From: Nitrososphaerota archaeon
Lineage (GTDB): Archaea; Thermoproteota; Nitrososphaeria; Nitrososphaerales; Nitrosopumilaceae
Length of the DNA stretch: 58,165 nt
NCBI GenBank assembly: GCA_016872015.1
Contig: VHBK01000003.1
Span: forward strand, 1-58,165
Reading direction: 5' to 3'
Below, one piece after another: positions 22,856 through 31,622 of this stretch. A program made the position numbers and the translations under genes. Numbering within the stretch: position 1 is the stretch's first letter; the number at the start of each line of letters is the position of its first letter. The notes under the pieces are model-generated. The model made no database searches. It had not been told where the DNA came from and saw only the letters and a program-made list of their open reading frames with translations.

Positions 22856-23184
22856 TTCCTTATTGCCTCCGTTATCTTCTCAATTAGAACCTTGCTTGGG
22901 CCTGTACCAAGTTCTTTTTGTGCAGACAGCGATACAACACAAATGCCGCGAACCTCGGATGCCATCTTTTGCGATATCAGCTTTAGAAACATCAGGTCAG
23001 CTCGTATTGGTATTATCTCAGATGATACTGGTGTAGGACCTGTTGCAATTGATATGATCATACCTCCGATCCGCATCGGACCTTCAGAAATTGAAATGAA
23101 AAAAGCGTTTTCGTACTTTAAGATTTTGACATCGAATTTCCGATTTTCTGTTTCCACAGTTACACTGTGGTCAGAACTTGACAT
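22852..23184 (-). CDS. Small alpha-beta protein, possible Pac3/Pac4-type chaperone
   Basis: A 110-residue soluble protein with strands FDVKILKYENAFFISISE and IISIATGPTPVSSEII, then a helix and a strand GICVVSLSA, ending in a helix (LIEKITEAI). The strand order and the PVSS position resemble eukaryotic proteasome assembly chaperone 3/4 proteins. This is recognition by pattern only and is weak. The gene overlaps UbiD by 4 bases and is first in the operon. Confidence 0.5.
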   Translation of the reverse strand: MSSSDHSVTVETENRKFDVKILKYENAFFISISEGPMRIGGMIISIATGPTPVSSEIIPIRADLMFLKLISQKMASEVRGICVVSLSAQKELGTGPSKVLIEKITEAIRK

Positions 23185-23201
23185 TAAATGCCAGATGAGA
23201 C

Positions 23202-23609
23202 TTATGCCTTTATTGCTATCGCTTCTTCTGGGGCAGTCTCAACTGAAACAGTTTTGGAAGCCTTGGTTGCTCTTGGCTTTCTAGTTGTAGTTTTAGCGGT
23301 TTTTGCTTTTGCTCTTGCCTTTTTTGGCTTGGCCTCTACAGCTATTGGCTCTACTACCTCGACAGTCTCTTCAACGGTATTGATTCCGGTAGCTTCTTGA
23401 GCTTCGGCTTCAACTCTGGCGCGCAGCTTGGCCTTGTACTTGAGATTTCGTGGTTTTGTTCTCAGTCTGTATCCACAGCACGGGCACCATAGTCCTTCCC
23501 ATTTGATGAAGATTTCACAAATTTGACAACGTCTTTGACCTGAAGCATAACGTCCAGTTCCTACTGGCTTTTGCGCCTTGTATCTGGAGCATATTCCTTT
23601 ACATGTCAT
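23202..23609 (-). CDS. Zinc-ribbon protein with Lys/Ala-rich tail
   Basis: A 135-residue protein. The first 55 residues carry CKGICSRYKA, RRCQICEIF and CPCCGYRLRTKPR, a compact multi-Cys zinc ribbon. The rest is a low-complexity basic tail (KPKKARAKAKTAKTTTRKPR) like the tail of histone H1. It is a paralogue of the tail-less protein at 41871-42056, which shares CKG-x-C, GQKRC-x2-C and CPCCGSRLR. DNA or RNA binding is inferred. A TATA box (taaatattta) is centred about 30 bases upstream. Confidence 0.7.
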   Translation of the reverse strand: MTCKGICSRYKAQKPVGTGRYASGQRRCQICEIFIKWEGLWCPCCGYRLRTKPRNLKYKAKLRARVEAEAQEATGINTVEETVEVVEPIAVEAKPKKARAKAKTAKTTTRKPRATKASKTVSVETAPEEAIAIKA

Positions 23610-23749
23610 ATTTTGTCATCATAGTATAGGAATCGTAAATATTTAAGCATGGATCCATATTTTTTACATGGTTTTTTGGAAAAGATTGTAAGAATTGTAA
23701 GCGATCTTGGCGATCAGCTTGATCAATTTGACAAAAACTTGAAAAGTTG

Positions 23750-23836
23750 TATAAATATCTAACGATTTTTTTACGCATGAGATAATATGTGCTTGGAGCC
23801 TGAATTTGGGTTGTTTTTGAGTGTTTTTTTATTTTA
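23750..23836 (+). other. Orphan promoter followed by T-runs (possible small RNA)
   Basis: A clear TATA box (TATAAATA, 23750-23757) predicts a plus-strand start near 23778. No reading frame follows, and runs of T at 23813-23817 and 23824-23830 resemble archaeal termination signals. The predicted transcript is about 55 nt and ends just before the convergent RNase H-like gene. A 37-codon frame at 23649-23762 also exists upstream but has no other support. Confidence 0.35.
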
Positions 23837-23840
23837 GATC

Positions 23841-24410
23841 CTATCCCATGCGTGACAATGGCAACACAAAGTGCCTATATCCTTCCCTTTGTGCAATGAA
23901 CCTAGCAGAAAGCATGTCGCGCTTGCCACGCTTGTTATAGTTTTTGATTTTTTTGGTTGTCTTTCTCTCATCTACAAATTCCAGCTCAAAGTGCGAGCAG
24001 AATTTGAGGTTTAGCTGAGTGGTGATTTGCTTTGCTACCTGCATGTTGCCGTTTCCAATTCGCACTAGCTTGCGCTCTGCTCTAAGGCCTCCAAGGATTT
24101 TTGCAACATGGGATGCTAGATCTTCTGGTGAAGTGTACAGTCCTCGTTCTATTTCCTTGCCAAAATAGCTAACAGATATTCCTATTCGCTGCCCCGGATC
24201 TATTCCAATTAGCAGTTCTGACTGGTTTAGGCCGGAATCTAGCTTTTCTATAATAATTCCCTGGATTACTGTTGGGTCTTGCTGAAGAATCTCTTCGTTT
24301 AGGATTTGTTGGCTTGCAAATCTTGGGGATTCGCCCTCTGTTGTAAATATGAGGTTTCCCTGATATGTTGGGATCTGATCTGGTATGATAGAATCATATT
24401 CCAAGTTCAA
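23841..24410 (-). CDS. RNase H-fold (RuvC/YqgF-like) protein
   Basis: A 189-residue protein whose core begins LLIGIDPGQRIGISVSYFG at about residue 66. This is the first strand and acidic residue of RuvC/YqgF-type RNase H folds. A second segment, KLVRIGNGN, and an acidic ELEFVDERKTTKK follow, then a basic helix with DMLSARFIAQREG that could supply the last acidic residue. A nuclease or resolvase-like activity on nucleic acid is likely but the substrate is unknown. The N-terminal 60 residues are not recognised. Confidence 0.6.
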   Translation of the reverse strand: MNLEYDSIIPDQIPTYQGNLIFTTEGESPRFASQQILNEEILQQDPTVIQGIIIEKLDSGLNQSELLIGIDPGQRIGISVSYFGKEIERGLYTSPEDLASHVAKILGGLRAERKLVRIGNGNMQVAKQITTQLNLKFCSHFELEFVDERKTTKKIKNYNKRGKRDMLSARFIAQREGYRHFVLPLSRMG

Positions 24411-24526
24411 AAACTTGAGCGCTTTTACAAACTGAAAGTAGGATCTACCCTGGGTGGTGGCAATACCAATACGACATTGTTGTATGGTGCTGATACTGTT
24501 TGTGATAGAATAAGCGATTTAAGGGT

Positions 24527-24880
24527 TTACGGCTTGAGAATTGTTGACACTACGCTGTCAACTGCTTCATTAAATTTAGAGTCAATTGTTGCTCGGGTTT
24601 TGTCCAGCTTTGCCGCACCGTCTGCTGCTATTTTCTTTGCCTGGCTTTCTGCTCTTGCTCGGGTTTCAGAGATCATGGCTTCTGCCTCTTGCATTGCCAT
24701 TTGTGTGACCTTTTCTCTAAGGGAGTCGATCTCTTTTTGGGCGCGTGCGTTTAGACCTTTTTTCATGTCTGCCACTTTTACGTTTAGTGAGTCCAGATCG
24801 TCTTCTAGCTCTGCTAGCGACTTGATAATTTTGCTTACCTTGGAATCTGCAACTACGCTCTGAGTGGGTGCGTCCTTCAT
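24527..24880 (-). CDS. Coiled-coil protein, possibly an A-type ATPase peripheral-stalk subunit
   Basis: About 117 residues, almost all coiled coil. It runs from VSKIIKSLAELEDDLDSLNVKVADMKKGL to EAEAMISETRARAESQAKKIAADGAAKL and ends with a short hydrophobic patch (AVDSVVSTILKP). This resembles subunit H/E stalks of archaeal ATP synthase, but no ATPase genes adjoin it, so the assignment is open. ATG 24880 fits a TATA-like tttaatta 27 bases upstream; ATG 24901 is an alternative. Confidence 0.5.
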   Translation of the reverse strand: MKDAPTQSVVADSKVSKIIKSLAELEDDLDSLNVKVADMKKGLNARAQKEIDSLREKVTQMAMQEAEAMISETRARAESQAKKIAADGAAKLDKTRATIDSKFNEAVDSVVSTILKP

Positions 24881-24916
24881 ATAGCTAAAACCCGCCTGCA
24901 CGGCTAATTAAATTCT

Positions 24917-25261
24917 TCATTTTGTAGTAAGAAGCAAGATTGCCCGAGATAGATCGCCGCCGGTCTCCTTGAGAGCGTTTGCTGCCACCTCTGGTGTGAC
25001 ATTTGCTTGGCTGCAAATTAGCATGATATCGTCTTCTGAGAAAATCGGAGTTTCTAGCTCCTTTTCCTCATAGGAATCTGCAATTACCTGAAAAATGGAA
25101 TTGTCCTTTGACTTCATTTCTGTTACTGCTGGTTTTGCAATTATGATTTCTTTTTTGTCTGTTTTTATTATTACTTCTTGGACGTTGCTGAGCTCCTTCA
25201 TGTCTAGGCCCATCCTGTCCAGCATTCTTCGCATTTCGCGATTTCCGCCTCCGCGCATCAT
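24917..25261 (-). CDS. nac: Nascent polypeptide-associated complex protein
   Basis: A 114-residue archaeal NAC-alpha. Residues about 1-75 form the NAC barrel (MRRMLDRMGLDMKELSNVQEVII, KPAVTEM, FQVIADSYEEKE). Residues 75-114 form a UBA domain (DDIMLICSQANVTPEVAANALKETGGDLSRAILLL). It binds the ribosome exit site and shields nascent chains. Its ATG overlaps the stop of the upstream PUA gene (ATGA), so the two are coupled. Confidence 0.93.
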   Translation of the reverse strand: MMRGGGNREMRRMLDRMGLDMKELSNVQEVIIKTDKKEIIIAKPAVTEMKSKDNSIFQVIADSYEEKELETPIFSEDDIMLICSQANVTPEVAANALKETGGDLSRAILLLTTK

Positions 25262-25731
25262 GTCTTTTTTTGCTCCAAACTATTTTTTAAACTATCTCGC
25301 ACCTTGATCGCAACTCCCCGCTTTAGTGTGCCCATCATCTCTGAATTTACAATTGCGCGCCCCACCGCAATTACCTCATCTTTGTATAATACCGGAACGT
25401 CTGCGCCAATGAGGATGTTTTTGCCTGCCCAGGTGACATGCTTGCAGAAAACCGACTTGCCATCCCGAACAAATGGCGCAGAATCATCATTTATCTCGAT
25501 GCAGTTTTGGCGGAACTTTTTGTTCTTTAGCAGAATCTGTGCAAAATACGGCGAGATTGCCAGGCCACCGTCGATTCGCAAAGTGCAAAGCAGTTTTTTG
25601 TTGTAGTATACTTCTCGTATTCTGCCTGTCTTTTTGGAAAATGTCATCTCTATTTCTTTGGGCAAATTCTTTGATATTCCGTTTCCAAAGAGCGCATCAA
25701 TTGTATGCTTTAGCTTGACTACTGGGTCCAA
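25258..25731 (-). CDS. PUA-domain RNA-binding protein
   Basis: A 157-residue protein with an N-terminal pre-PUA domain (about residues 1-75: LFGNGISKNLPKEIEM, LLCTLRIDGGLAIS). The PUA domain (about 80-155) contains VFCKHVTWAGKNILIGADVPVLYKD and AVGRAIVNSEMM, like the MCT-1/Tma20 and archaeal homologue group. PUA domains bind structured RNA, and relatives act in translation reinitiation or tRNA modification. Coupling to NAC supports a translation role. Confidence 0.82.
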   Translation of the reverse strand: MDPVVKLKHTIDALFGNGISKNLPKEIEMTFSKKTGRIREVYYNKKLLCTLRIDGGLAISPYFAQILLKNKKFRQNCIEINDDSAPFVRDGKSVFCKHVTWAGKNILIGADVPVLYKDEVIAVGRAIVNSEMMGTLKRGVAIKVRDSLKNSLEQKKT

Positions 25732-25769
25732 TGATTATTCTTGTATAATTCCATTAATATGTCAAAATG

Positions 25770-27422
25770 CTATTTTGGTAGAGATATTGTAAAGATCGTC
25801 GGCTTGTTCTTTACGTAAATTGTTCCACCATGTTGCTCTATGATGTTTTTGACAGTTGCAAGGCCAAGACCGGTTCCCTTTGGCTTGGTAGTAAATAATG
25901 GCTCGAATATTTTTGATAATATTTCTTCAGGAATTTCAGGTCCCGAGTTTTCAATTTCTATTGTAAAGAACCTGTCCTGATCATTTACCCTGATGTTTAT
26001 TGTTCCTTCGCTGTCCATTGCCTGAATTGCATTTGTCATAATGTTTGCGATTGCTACTTCGAGCTTTTCTGCATCACATTTTATTATATAATCAGATTCT
26101 GGCAGATTTAGTATCATAGTAGAAGGTTTTTCTATTCTGTCAGCAACTAGTGAGATGATTTTTTTGATCGAGTTCTCTTTGATTTGGAGAGGTGTTGTCC
26201 TAACAAAGTCTAGTGTGTCGCTGACCTGATAGTTGATTTTTGATGCAGCTCGCTCTATTCTGTCTAGCTGGGATATCATTTTCTCATCAAGTGCTTTGTT
26301 GTTTTTTGCTATCTCGACTGTATTTTTTATAACAGATATTGGATTTCTGATATCATGTGCAAGTCTGCTTGCAAGCTGTCCCACTGCAGAGAGTTTTTCG
26401 CTTTTGACTAGGTCCTCGTTTAGCTTGGTTATTCTGTTGATGTATCGCTGGTTTGAGCGAATTGCAATGAACGCAAATGTGCTCATAGATACTCCTATTG
26501 CCGGCACCGCAACCATGACCATAGTCTCAAATTCAGTAAATGCTCTGATTCGGCTAAATTCCACTACCCATGCCCTATGCCCAAAGTCAATCTGCGTTGA
26601 TTTACTCCAGGAATCATCTAGTGCGTCTTTTTTGGAATCATAGAGCAGGTTTTCCTCAGATTTTGCAGTGTCGTAAATTTTAATTCTAATGTCGTCATGT
26701 TGTATTTCACTCAGACTAGGAAGTATCGCATTGAATAGATCATATGTTCTAAATGCAACATAAACGAATCCTTGTAGAGCTGCTTGTTTTTCTTCAACTG
26801 ATTCGTTTGGCATGTTATTTTTGTACACTGGTAAGAACATCAAAAAGCCCGGTTGCACCTCACCTCCTATTTCCTGTACCAAGGTTACTTTGCCGGTAAT
26901 TGTTGCAGTGTTGGTATCGCATGCCTTTTCTAGAGCTGCTCGTCTCACAGGCTCTGTGAACATGTCATAGCCAAATGCTTGAAGGTTTCTAGTGTTGACT
27001 GGTTCTACATAGATAATAGAATGATATGTCTCCCTTGGTGTGTCCGGTCTAACTGTATAGTTCGGATATGCGGATCTCATTTCTTGGACGTGTTTTTCTA
27101 AATCCTCAGAGTTGCCTACTTTTTGTGAATAGCCCACAACTTGCACTCCTGGAAATCTGTTGTCTATTTGTTGATTTTTTACAAAAATTTGCCATTCATT
27201 TTCTGTGATTCCATTTGAGCTTATGAAGAGCCCCCGTGTGGCAAAGAGGACTTGTTCATAGTTTACAAGTCTGTTTTGTATTGATGCGGTTAGATCCTTT
27301 GCAATCAGATCAAATTCATTGTCTTTTTGAATCAAGATATAGCTGTAAAACAACCCAAGTATTGCAAATGTGATAAACAGAGAGCTACCAAGCGCAATAA
27401 AATCAAAATGCCTACTGTGCAT
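25770..27422 (-). CDS. CHASE-domain sensor histidine kinase
   Basis: A 550-residue membrane kinase. One N-terminal transmembrane helix (about 10-32) leads to an extracytoplasmic CHASE domain (about 70-230: [20 protein letters not shown]). A second helix follows near residue 300. The HisKA box is [15 protein letters not shown] with the phospho-acceptor His, and the ATPase has [11 protein letters not shown] and [18 protein letters not shown]. It should sense an external small molecule and phosphorylate a response regulator, but none is adjacent. It is divergent from an AbrB-PhoU gene. Confidence 0.92.
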   Translation of the reverse strand: MHSRHFDFIALGSSLFITFAILGLFYSYILIQKDNEFDLIAKDLTASIQNRLVNYEQVLFATRGLFISSNGITENEWQIFVKNQQIDNRFPGVQVVGYSQKVGNSEDLEKHVQEMRSAYPNYTVRPDTPRETYHSIIYVEPVNTRNLQAFGYDMFTEPVRRAALEKACDTNTATITGKVTLVQEIGGEVQPGFLMFLPVYKNNMPNESVEEKQAALQGFVYVAFRTYDLFNAILPSLSEIQHDDIRIKIYDTAKSEENLLYDSKKDALDDSWSKSTQIDFGHRAWVVEFSRIRAFTEFETMVMVAVPAIGVSMSTFAFIAIRSNQRYINRITKLNEDLVKSEKLSAVGQLASRLAHDIRNPISVIKNTVEIAKNNKALDEKMISQLDRIERAASKINYQVSDTLDFVRTTPLQIKENSIKKIISLVADRIEKPSTMILNLPESDYIIKCDAEKLEVAIANIMTNAIQAMDSEGTINIRVNDQDRFFTIEIENSGPEIPEEILSKIFEPLFTTKPKGTGLGLATVKNIIEQHGGTIYVKNKPTIFTISLPK

Positions 27423-27525
27423 AGTTCTTGATCTTTAGAATCGAGATATTGTAAATAGGTATTATCATATGATGGCAAGTTTGTAAAATATACGTCTGGG
27501 CTTGTGAGTATATATCACAGGACAC

Positions 27526-27537
27526 ATCTATATAGAT
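27526..27537. promoter_or_regulatory. Twelve-base palindrome over the TATA region of the AbrB-PhoU gene
   Basis: ATCTATATAGAT is exactly self-complementary and lies 20-31 bases before the ATG at 27557, so the TATA box sits inside it. It may be a repressor site or simply a symmetric TATA box. Confidence 0.4.
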
Positions 27538-27556
27538 AAATCAAATTCATGTAGTT

Positions 27557-28603
27557 ATGTCAGAGCGAGAAGAGACACGCCGAATACAATTTACCGGCAA
27601 GTCCTCCTATATAGTATCATTACCAAAGCAGTGGATTATGGAGCTGGGCCTAAAGCAAGGAGACCAAATAACCATAACTAGAGAGGGAAGATCAGCACTC
27701 AAAATAATTCCTTCAAAGGAGCAGACAAAGGCAACATCTGGCGAAGAGGCAGTCCTAGAGATAACGCGTGAAGACAACAATGCGGCAATTGTTCGCAAGC
27801 TGGTGTCACTTTATTTTCTTGGCTACAAGACAATTCAGATAAAGCCCAAAGGAGACAGATTACAACCAGGCCAGAGGACTGCAATCAAGTCAGCAGTCAA
27901 GGGAATGCTGATGGGTGCAGAAATCATCTCAGATTCTGTTGATGGCATTACAATCCAGGTTTTGGTAAACTTGCTAGAGTTGACAGTAGACGGCGCCTTT
28001 AAGCGAATGCTGCACTTGGCAAAATCAATGCTCAAGGATGCATTACTTGCGGTAAAAGAGGCAAACTTGGAGCTTGCAAAAGAGGTAATCGATTCTGATG
28101 ATGAAGTTGACAGATTTGGATTTTATATAATTCGCCAGCTAAAGATCGCAATACAAAACGAGTACATGCTACGAGAAATGGGATTTGCAAACGCGCGACA
28201 ATGCCTTGGATACAGACTGATTGTCAAAAACATAGAGAGGACTGGTGACCACGCAGTACTCATTGCCAAGGACTTGTTGGAATTCAAAAAATCAGTAAGA
28301 GAGGACGCAATGGAGAAAATCGAGGACCTAAACGACTTTGCAACATCAGTCTTGGACCAGGCATGCTTGGCATTATTCAAAGAAGACTTTGCCCAAGCAG
28401 AAAAGGCAATTGAAAAGGCATCAGAACTATCAAAATACGAAAAAAGGATAATCGAATCTGTCAAGGCAATAAAAGACGAAGAAGAGGCCTACAGAATAAG
28501 GAGAATGACGGAAAACATCGCCAGGATTGCGGAATACGCATCAGACATTGCAGAAATCGTACTGAACATGAATGTAGAAAAGTTGTTAAGAAAACGACCA
28601 TAG
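27557..28603 (+). CDS. AbrB/SpoVT-PhoU fusion, phosphate-uptake-type regulator
   Basis: A 348-residue protein. Residues about 5-50 are a swapped-hairpin AbrB/SpoVT DNA-binding domain ([33 protein letters not shown]). Residues about 130-345 form two PhoU three-helix repeats with acidic motifs ([43 protein letters not shown]). Such archaeal fusions are thought to regulate phosphate uptake in response to metal-phosphate signals. No Pst genes adjoin. HflX follows after 13 bases and may be co-transcribed. Confidence 0.9.
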   Translation: MSEREETRRIQFTGKSSYIVSLPKQWIMELGLKQGDQITITREGRSALKIIPSKEQTKATSGEEAVLEITREDNNAAIVRKLVSLYFLGYKTIQIKPKGDRLQPGQRTAIKSAVKGMLMGAEIISDSVDGITIQVLVNLLELTVDGAFKRMLHLAKSMLKDALLAVKEANLELAKEVIDSDDEVDRFGFYIIRQLKIAIQNEYMLREMGFANARQCLGYRLIVKNIERTGDHAVLIAKDLLEFKKSVREDAMEKIEDLNDFATSVLDQACLALFKEDFAQAEKAIEKASELSKYEKRIIESVKAIKDEEEAYRIRRMTENIARIAEYASDIAEIVLNMNVEKLLRKRP

Positions 28604-28616
28604 CCGGAATTGTACA

Positions 28617-29747
28617 ATGTTAAGCGCTATTCTAATCACATACGACGATGAAGATGCCATAAGGGAGGCCTACGGTCTTTGCGAAGCAGCAGGCTACAAA
28701 GTAGACAAGCTTGTTCGCCAGAAATTTCTCAACAAGGCAAGATACGGAATCGGTGAAGGCAAAATGCTAGAGATAAAGGAAATCTCAGACAGGATAAAAC
28801 CAGATGTTCTAATATATGATGAAATTCTCAAGCCAAGTCAGAACTACAATCTGGCATCAAAGCTCAAAATCAACATTCTAGACAGAGAATCCCTTATTTT
28901 GGAAATCTTTGAGAGGCGTGCCACCAGTGCAGAATCTCACTTGCAAATCAAGCTAGCCCAGTTTCGATATGAAATGTCAAGGGCAAAGGAAAAGGTTAGG
29001 CTGGCAAAGCAGGGCGAGCAGCCAGGATTCATGGGAATTGGCATGTACGAAGTCGACTCGTATTACAACGACATTCAAAATAGAATGAAGTCAGTAAAAT
29101 CAAAGCTGGAAAAGATGGGAAAACAACGAGCACTGCACCGAGAGGCAAGAAGGCGAGTCGGACTCAAGACAATATCGCTTGCAGGATATACTTCAGCTGG
29201 CAAGACAACCCTGTTTAATTTGCTAACAGGCGAGACAAAGCAGGAAAGCCCGGAATTATTCACAACACTATCGACTACAACACGAAAAGTCCTAATCGAA
29301 AAGGATCCAGTCCTGATTTCAGATACTGTAGGATTCATCTCTAAATTGCCAGCATATATGATTGAAGCCTTCAAGTCAACTCTTGAGGAGCTCAAGTACG
29401 CCGAAGTAGTGATTGTGGTAATTGACATTTCTGATTCAGAGATGGAGCTGCGCAAAAAATATCGAAGCTGCCTCAAAACCATGGCTGACTTGGATGTGGA
29501 CCAAGAACGCGTGATCTATGCCCTAAACAAGTCGGACCTCGCAGAGCCAGACCAAATACTCCAAAAGGCAGAATTCATTGGACTAACAAACAGCAAAAAA
29601 TGGGTTCCAGTATCTGCTGTGACCCAGCAAAATATTCCAAAGTTATTGGAGCTGGTCAAAAAAATGATCTCTGCTCCCCCACAGCAAATAAAAGAAATCC
29701 CAAGAAAACAAGACCTATCAAAGTTTTATGAACAAGATGACGATTGA
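28617..29747 (+). CDS. hflX: GTPase HflX
   Basis: A 376-residue GTPase. The N-terminal HflX domain (about 1-165) includes [28 protein letters not shown] and [10 protein letters not shown]. The G domain has G1 [18 protein letters not shown]3 [10 protein letters not shown], the G4-type LNKSD and a late VPVSA strand. HflX binds 50S-type subunits and splits stalled ribosomes under stress. Its last codons overlap the start of the tRNA methyltransferase gene by 11 bases. Confidence 0.94.
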   Translation: MLSAILITYDDEDAIREAYGLCEAAGYKVDKLVRQKFLNKARYGIGEGKMLEIKEISDRIKPDVLIYDEILKPSQNYNLASKLKINILDRESLILEIFERRATSAESHLQIKLAQFRYEMSRAKEKVRLAKQGEQPGFMGIGMYEVDSYYNDIQNRMKSVKSKLEKMGKQRALHREARRRVGLKTISLAGYTSAGKTTLFNLLTGETKQESPELFTTLSTTTRKVLIEKDPVLISDTVGFISKLPAYMIEAFKSTLEELKYAEVVIVVIDISDSEMELRKKYRSCLKTMADLDVDQERVIYALNKSDLAEPDQILQKAEFIGLTNSKKWVPVSAVTQQNIPKLLELVKKMISAPPQQIKEIPRKQDLSKFYEQDDD

Positions 29748-30264
29748 AGTATTACGAATAGGACAAAGACTAGTCCGTGATGACCGAGTCACAACCCATG
29801 TCGCTCTGGTGTCGCGCGCATTTGGTGCCAAAAAAATCTATATGAATGAGATAAACCCAGAAATCAAAGAAACTCTCTTCAAAGTAAACAAGTCTTGGGG
29901 AAGCGACTTTGAGCTAGAATACATTGAAAACTGGCGGACGCTGCTAAAAACAAAGAAAAAGAATGGAGTAAAAATAGTCCACCTTACCATGTATGGCCAA
30001 AACATCAATTCCGTTCAGGCAAAAATTGCAAAGGAAAAGCAAATTCTGATTGTGGTAGGTGCTGAGAAGGTTCCGCGTGATGTCTATGAAAATGCTGACT
30101 ATAACGTGGCGGTTGGAAATCAACCCCATTCAGAGATCAGTGCATTAGCAATAGTACTAGATAGAATTCAGGGCGGAGCTCAGTTTGATTCCAAATTTGA
30201 TGGCGGTAGACTACAAATCATACCATCAGAAAAAGGCAAGCAAGTGGTTTCAAAAAAATCCTAG
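29737..30264 (+). CDS. trm56: tRNA (cytidine(56)-2'-O)-methyltransferase
   Basis: A 175-residue SPOUT methyltransferase specific to archaea. It begins [31 protein letters not shown] and has the knotted SAM-binding part [37 protein letters not shown]. It methylates the ribose of C56 in the T loop of tRNA. ATG 29737 was preferred over 29728 because family members begin at MxIEVLR. It overlaps HflX by 11 bases. The 4-base tail overlap with the convergent microprotein gene is tight. Confidence 0.93.
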   Translation: MTIEVLRIGQRLVRDDRVTTHVALVSRAFGAKKIYMNEINPEIKETLFKVNKSWGSDFELEYIENWRTLLKTKKKNGVKIVHLTMYGQNINSVQAKIAKEKQILIVVGAEKVPRDVYENADYNVAVGNQPHSEISALAIVLDRIQGGAQFDSKFDGGRLQIIPSEKGKQVVSKKS

Positions 30265-30365
30265 CTTGGTTGGACCCATCCGCCGCAAGACGAGCAGATA
30301 AGCATTCCCTCTTCGTCTTCGTATGTCGGAGATCCTGGAGGGCATTCGCATTTTGAGATTTCCAT
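30261..30365 (-). CDS. 34-residue zinc-ribbon-like microprotein
   Basis: From ATG 30365 to TAG 30261 the frame encodes 34 residues with CEC near the start and CSSC near the end (sequence ends [10 protein letters not shown]), plus a central acidic YEDEEG. Four Cys in this spacing would make a small zinc ribbon. An A/T-rich TATA-like element (ctttaaac) lies about 20-25 bases upstream. It overlaps the Trm56 stop by 4 bases. Confidence 0.5.
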   Translation of the reverse strand: MEISKCECPPGSPTYEDEEGMLICSSCGGWVQPS

Positions 30366-30476
30366 GGCATAATTCTGGGTTTAAAGTTATTTTAGGAATG
30401 CCAGCAAAAAATCAAACAAATGTATAGTGTTTTGTGTTTATTTGCTCAAAATACAAAGGGTTTGCTGCGAAATTCG

Positions 30477-30881
30477 CTATTTTTCGGCAAGCCTTGCCTG
30501 CTCTACACTAAAGACATCAATCACATGAGAAGCTAAGCCCTCAATGTCAAGGCACCTATCCGCAGAAATCAGCAGAGTCATCTTTGCGATTGGGAAGGGA
30601 AAGCTCAGCAGAATTATCTTATCTCTCCTTGCAGCTAAATAGTTGATTGGTCCTAGCTCTTTATCCAGTTCGTGTCGAAGCGATATTTGCGAGATAAACT
30701 CCATGAAATGGTGCAGTTTTGTCTTGTCATCTTCTAGCGGAATGAGGCCTTCCTTGAATCCTCCTGCCACTAGCTTGCCATATTCATCCAGAATTCCTGC
30801 AAATCGTATGTCCTTTTCCAGTGTCAGTCTCTTGCATTTTTCATCATATGTGGGATAGCGGATTTTGCTTACAAGCGACAT
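30477..30881 (-). CDS. Thaumarchaeal conserved protein of unknown function
   Basis: A soluble 134-residue protein. LTLEKDIRFAGILDEYGKLVAGG, LGPINYLAARRDKIILLSFPF and KMTLLISADRCLDIEGL follow the same order as the protein at 19204-19578, so the two are distant paralogues. It is the last gene of a three-gene operon: a Cys-rich microprotein, an AsnC-type ligand-binding (RAM) protein, then this gene 4 bases later. A sensory role is a guess from that context. Confidence 0.6.
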   Translation of the reverse strand: MSLVSKIRYPTYDEKCKRLTLEKDIRFAGILDEYGKLVAGGFKEGLIPLEDDKTKLHHFMEFISQISLRHELDKELGPINYLAARRDKIILLSFPFPIAKMTLLISADRCLDIEGLASHVIDVFSVEQARLAEK

Positions 30882-30885
30882 TGTA

Positions 30886-31110
30886 TTACCCCCATAATGT
30901 CAGAGTTGATCTGATCCGATCTATTGAGCGAATTTTCCCAGTAACGACTTGTTTGATCATATTATCTGATGGCGCCTCTACTTTGGCAACAATATCGTAT
31001 GCACCAAAGACGCCGTGAGTTTCTTTGATCTTTTTGATTGACTTTAGCTCAGATAGCACCCGTTCTTCTGATCCAAGATCACAGTTTATCAAAACATAAG
31101 CGTACGACAT
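30886..31110 (-). CDS. Stand-alone Lrp/AsnC ligand-binding (RAM) protein
   Basis: A 74-residue single RAM domain with no DNA-binding part. The pattern YAYVLINCDLGSEERVLSEL, THGVFGAYDIVAKVEAPS and ITGKIRSIDRIRSTLTL-type ending is typical. Such proteins bind amino acids and form ring-like oligomers, sometimes modulating full-length Lrp regulators. ATG 31110 gives the usual N-terminus (MSYAY); a GTG at 31119 is also possible. It starts 9 bases after a Cys-rich microprotein gene. Confidence 0.85.
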   Translation of the reverse strand: MSYAYVLINCDLGSEERVLSELKSIKKIKETHGVFGAYDIVAKVEAPSDNMIKQVVTGKIRSIDRIRSTLTLWG

Positions 31111-31119
31111 TACACTCAC

Positions 31120-31257
31120 CTATGGAATGTGCTTTTTGCAATAGCACTTAAGATCAGCACACTCTTTTAGTGCGCTGATGTATTCTGTCATTGTCTTTTT
31201 TTCTATTCCGCAGAAGCAAACTTCTGCCTCATCGCCGCATTTCACACAGTAGCTCAT
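31120..31257 (-). CDS. 45-residue Cys-rich microprotein
   Basis: The frame runs from ATG 31257 to TAG 31120. It has CVKC, then CFC, CADL and CYC motifs: seven Cys in 45 residues, enough for two metal sites or a small cluster. A TATA-like tgataaatatg lies about 25 bases upstream, so it probably heads the operon with the RAM protein and the gene at 30477. No family is recognised. Confidence 0.55.
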   Translation of the reverse strand: MSYCVKCGDEAEVCFCGIEKKTMTEYISALKECADLKCYCKKHIP

Positions 31258-31469
31258 GATTACATTACGCATCAAACATATTTATCATAAATCATTAATT
31301 TACAAAGAATTTATTACATAATACAATAATAAACCAAACAAATATTCATAATTTCTCTAAATCAATGAACAAAACCAGATAACTGTAAAGCCAAACCACG
31401 CCTAAGCGCACAAAACAAAAGAAAACACATGATCATGCTTTAGTGCCATGGTTGTGATATTGCATCAGA
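31258..31469. other. A/T-rich gap with no gene seen
   Basis: Together with the candidate RNA that follows, this makes a 365-base gene-free stretch. The left part is A/T-rich with several direct A-runs. I see no reading frame or tRNA. A T-rich stretch on the minus strand near 31415-31432 could end a leftward transcript from the candidate RNA. Confidence 0.5.
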
Positions 31470-31576
31470 GAAGCTGACGCAATAGCCAATTGACCTGTTA
31501 CCCAACATTGGTTTGCCGGTGGAACATACTGCTTCTGCCCAAAGCAAAGGATGTTGAATCCCCCAAGTCAGCTTCC
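31470..31576 (-). ncRNA. Candidate structured RNA, divergent from tfe
   Basis: GAAGCTGAC (31470-31478) and GTCAGCTTC (31567-31575) form a perfect 9-bp terminal stem enclosing about 88 bases. Inside, CAACAT and ATGTTG give a second stem. On the minus strand one extra G-U pair extends the outer stem. A symmetric TATA box (atattaaatat, 31592-31602) is 26 bases from both tfe and the minus-strand RNA start. No known RNA family was recognised. The strand is inferred. Confidence 0.35.
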
Positions 31577-31622
31577 TACTTTTCTTCGCAGATATTAAAT
31601 ATGCAAATCAAGTTCTGGAATC

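Noticed and set aside
23649-23762. 37-codon plus-strand frame
   Set aside because: It has an ATG and no internal stop but no promoter of its own, no domain and an ordinary composition; it is too short to be trusted.
24306-24863. Long plus-strand open frame across the RNase H-like and coiled-coil genes
   Set aside because: It is antisense to two well-supported minus-strand genes, has no promoter or domain, and its composition is that of a shadow frame.
31470-31576. RNase P RNA, SRP RNA or 5S rRNA
   Set aside because: The sequence is too short and lacks the conserved core of these RNAs; the GAAGCTGAC resemblance to a bacterial RNase P end looks coincidental.
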